Part shown: piece after piece, positions 61,567 through 64,000 of the stretch
Layout: every line of letters starts with the position of its first letter
Numbering within the stretch: the first letter of the stretch is position 1
Source of the DNA: Bicyclus anynana
Lineage: Eukaryota; Arthropoda; Insecta; Lepidoptera; Nymphalidae
Length of the DNA: 64,000 bases
Direction of reading: 5' to 3'
NCBI RefSeq assembly: GCF_947172395.1
Contig: NC_069083.1
Coordinates: 12,804,501 to 12,868,500 of the forward strand
Notes under the pieces: model-generated
Databases searched by the model: none
The model's input: the letters and a program-made list of their open reading frames with translations, nothing else
Told to the model about the DNA's origin: nothing
Position numbers and translations under genes: made by a program

Positions 61567-62779
61567 AATGCCAAGGTATAGTATGCGGCCTATGAGTTGA
61601 ACTATGCGCATGCGCAGTAACAATTTTTATGTGTTAAGCGAGTAACCATAGCAACACGTTGACGCCATTACATAAGAAATATTTAACATGTTTAATGTAT
61701 TTTTTTATTATTTATTGAGAAATCTCGGAGCACACGTCTAATACATTGGTTTTAAATTGTAACTGTGCGGATGACCGACATTTTACTTACTTGCCGGGAT
61801 CTATAATTAGACCCTTAGATCGATTCTATAAATGATTTATTATTAATTTTGTGTAGGTGTTGTATGTAGATCTATTTGAATACGAATTTAAATTAACTTT
61901 AGGGAGATAAAAACGATAACCTCTTGTCTTTGTCATTAAATAAGTCAATCGATTTTGATGAAATGGATGAAAGCTACGCCACTATTTTGAACCAAGTTAA
62001 AGCTGAGCCTATTTCTGAATAACATTGGACACGAGATATTTATGGAAAAGACCTTTATCTTCTTGTCCTTTTTAGCTTGTATATATTTTGCCCTTGATAA
62101 ATTATTCTGAAAATACAAGACGTAACTTTCAAAGCTCTCTGTCTCTCAGTGAAATCTTTTTTAGAGGAGGGTAAGATAAATAGGTTGACATATAAATAAC
62201 GCTAATTAACCAGATAACTAATTCTAGGAAAATGGGCATTTAAGAAAAACGTAGTTTTTCTAAATAGGAGCAAAGAACCTACCTACCGAAAACTTTATTT
62301 TATACATAACAAAGCTTACCGAGCAAGAACACTAACGAAATATTTTGATCGATTAATGGGAAAATACCTAAAACCCAAATCATTGTTTTGTTCATAGTTT
62401 ACAACAATAATCGATTAATTGAGTAATTTATTTCCAAATTTAATACCAATCTACATCAATCTTAGAGGCGACTGAATTTATATTTTGCCCGGAAATTGTC
62501 GTTAAATTTCGCCATGCTAGTAAATTAATTAGATGGCGTATCTATGCATTTTTGATGTAGAAATCTATTACACAACAGTTGATTAATTCATGAGATTCGT
62601 GAGGTTTTTAATGTAGATTTAGTGATTGAAGAGGATGTGGAAATAGTTACTTTTTTATTTTATTTTAAATTTTGGTTAAAAGGGACGCGTATACCTACAT
62701 AGAATACTATTTAGTATGAACTATTTTTACGTAAAAAGTGTATAAAATGGATTTTTTTTCATACAGTATATAGGCTTGT
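61567..62779. other. Nothing recognised
   Basis: AT-rich, no supported feature. Confidence 0.35.
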
Positions 62780-62875
62780 GCTTGACTATAATTTAAGCCT
62801 GATGGAAAGGATTAATGCGGTCTAAGTTGAAACGCGCTTACCTAGAAGATGCTTAATACTCTTGCTTTGAAGGTG
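62780..62875 (-). repeat. Old fragment of a SINE A-type tail
   Basis: TGCTTGACTATAATTTAAGC, CTGATGGAAAGGATTAATGC and GTCTAAGTTGAAACGCGC weakly match the family A tail. Confidence 0.35.
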
Positions 62876-63634
62876 TTTAAGTTATAAGTTAATATACCTA
62901 TATAAGTAAGTAAATAACACATTTCAAATTTTTGCTGTACGAATTAGAAATGTGGATGCAAATCGGTTCGTACGAGTTGCCTAAACATCCACTACGTAAG
63001 GATGCCACCATTTGCGGCGTCTTGCTGTTCTGTGGTAGAATGGAAAAGGAGGAACAAGTTGGTGAAGTTCCTGAGCACAGTCACCAATATATATCCGGAC
63101 CTTTAACCCTACAAACATCGTTCACAAGTACGTGACTCCACTCAAGATCATTCTCTGCCTTTCTAGGGTCATATTTTGATTACAGTTTGAATTGTTAATT
63201 AAGTTGTCCTGACAAGTGTTGTGAATCATAAGCTTTGTTCGACATTAGTTTTCTTATATTTGTAATCACCTTCTGAGTCCTATAATAGTAGGTACATTTT
63301 TGCATCTGAAGTAAATTTCCAAGTGCAGTATGGGAAATTGGAAAATTGTTTACGAGTAATTACCGAGTCTCGCCCATCCTTTTAAGCTACACCGGCCGGT
63401 ATACCTTCCATATGCGACATGATCTACATGTCATGCGAACCGCACCGTTTTAAAAGATTATAATTCCAGCCAATCAAAAGTATTTTAACTAAATACTTAA
63501 CCTTTTTATACGCAACTTTTTTATAATGAACAATAATGCTTTTCTTAGCTCTAAAAGCTCCAAGTAAAATTGTGCGTGCGAAGTTTCACGGTGCCAATTA
63601 ACTCGAAGATACACCTATTTCTTATTATATAGAC
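62876..63634. other. Nothing recognised
   Basis: A 67-codon plus-strand frame at 62932-63135 has no recognisable domain and is not called. Confidence 0.35.
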
Positions 63635-63829
63635 ACTAGCAGACGTCACAAGGTTTCACCCGCGTTGTTACCGTTCCCGTAGGAATACGGGGATAAAATA
63701 TAGCCTATAGCACCTGGGGATAGGTAGTGTAGCTTTCTCAGTGAAAGAATTTTTAAAATCCGTTCAGCAGTTTCGGAGCGTATTTATTGCAAACAATCAA
63801 ATTTTTCCTCTTTATAATATTAGTATAGA
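63635..63829 (-). mobile_element. Helitron-like element, reverse orientation
   Basis: ACTAGCAGACGTCACAAGGT, TACCGTTCCCGTAGGAATAC, AAAATCCGTTCAGCAGTTTC and the end TTTATAATATTAGTATAGAA. Same broad group as 55435-55630. Confidence 0.78.
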
Positions 63830-64000
63830 AGTATAGATTAAGAAGTATAAATTAAAATTAATGAATTTAAAAACTTCTGATTCTGAGTTATCTTGGTGTA
63901 ATACCACAGAATACATATGGTAATACGAGTAGCTATAAGTAGATATCATGTCCGTTAAAAATAATAAAATTAAATTCTAAGGTTATAATCTAACCTTAAC
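63830..64000. other. Right edge, nothing recognised
   Basis: AT-rich sequence. Confidence 0.3.

Noticed and set aside
61005..61595. 196-codon plus-strand open frame, the second-longest in the window
   Set aside because: It lies over a GC-rich MITE with inverted ends. It has no domain, no splice context and odd composition.
1..64000. CRISPR arrays, prokaryotic operons, phage or plasmid features
   Set aside because: The spliced genes, SINEs and Helitrons show nuclear insect DNA; no regularly spaced direct repeats with unique spacers were seen.

Overview
This is nuclear DNA from an insect, almost certainly a butterfly or moth (Lepidoptera). It is AT-rich and intron-containing, and it is crowded with repeats typical of lepidopteran genomes: non-autonomous Helitrons of the Lep1 kind (CTAG end, GCGGACG/CGTCCGC hairpin), several tRNA-derived SINE families, RTE-type LINE tails ending in (ATG)n, and palindromic MITEs. 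There are no bacterial-style operons, rRNA genes or CRISPR arrays.

Four gene loci could be supported by joining exons at GT/AG splice sites in matching phase. All lie on the minus strand. (1) At the left edge, a 192-nt exon (3117-3308) with a strong acceptor and donor holds a start codon and 38 codons of an unidentified gene that runs off the window to the left. A CpG-rich patch at 19.8-20.3 kb could be its distant leader exon and promoter. (2) 22554-31855 is a four-exon gene for a 260-residue protein with a signal peptide and one late membrane segment. (3) 36099-38511 is a two-exon gene for a 769-residue Pro/Thr/His-rich protein with a signal peptide and one late membrane segment. Genes 2 and 3 share the same layout and a similar C-terminal end (basic cleavage site, SVD, then an AISK-containing tail), so they may be diverged tandem paralogues. 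(4) 39310-55799 is a ten-exon gene for a 773-residue major facilitator protein that I recognise as an MFSD6 orthologue. Its coding exons splice without a frame error. It probably has a further non-coding first exon near 58.9-59.0 kb.

Layout: 1-3 kb is intron of the leftward gene with SINEs. 3.3-22.5 kb is a gene-poor, repeat-rich spacer. 22.5-31.9 kb is gene 2, with a 6.4-kb last intron full of repeats. 31.9-36.1 kb is a dense repeat cluster between genes 2 and 3. 36.1-38.5 kb is gene 3, and 39.3-55.8 kb is MFSD6. 55.8-64 kb holds the MFSD6 upstream region and repeats, with no further gene recognised.

Nothing indicates a shared pathway between MFSD6 and the two small membrane proteins. The most interesting points are the paired membrane proteins, the FDNPAY sorting-type motif in the MFSD6 tail, a roughly 190-bp near-palindrome at 33.6 kb, inverted (twin-primed) LINE tails, and a Helitron interrupted by a reverse-transcriptase gene fragment. 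Splice joins and repeat calls were made by eye; no database search was run.
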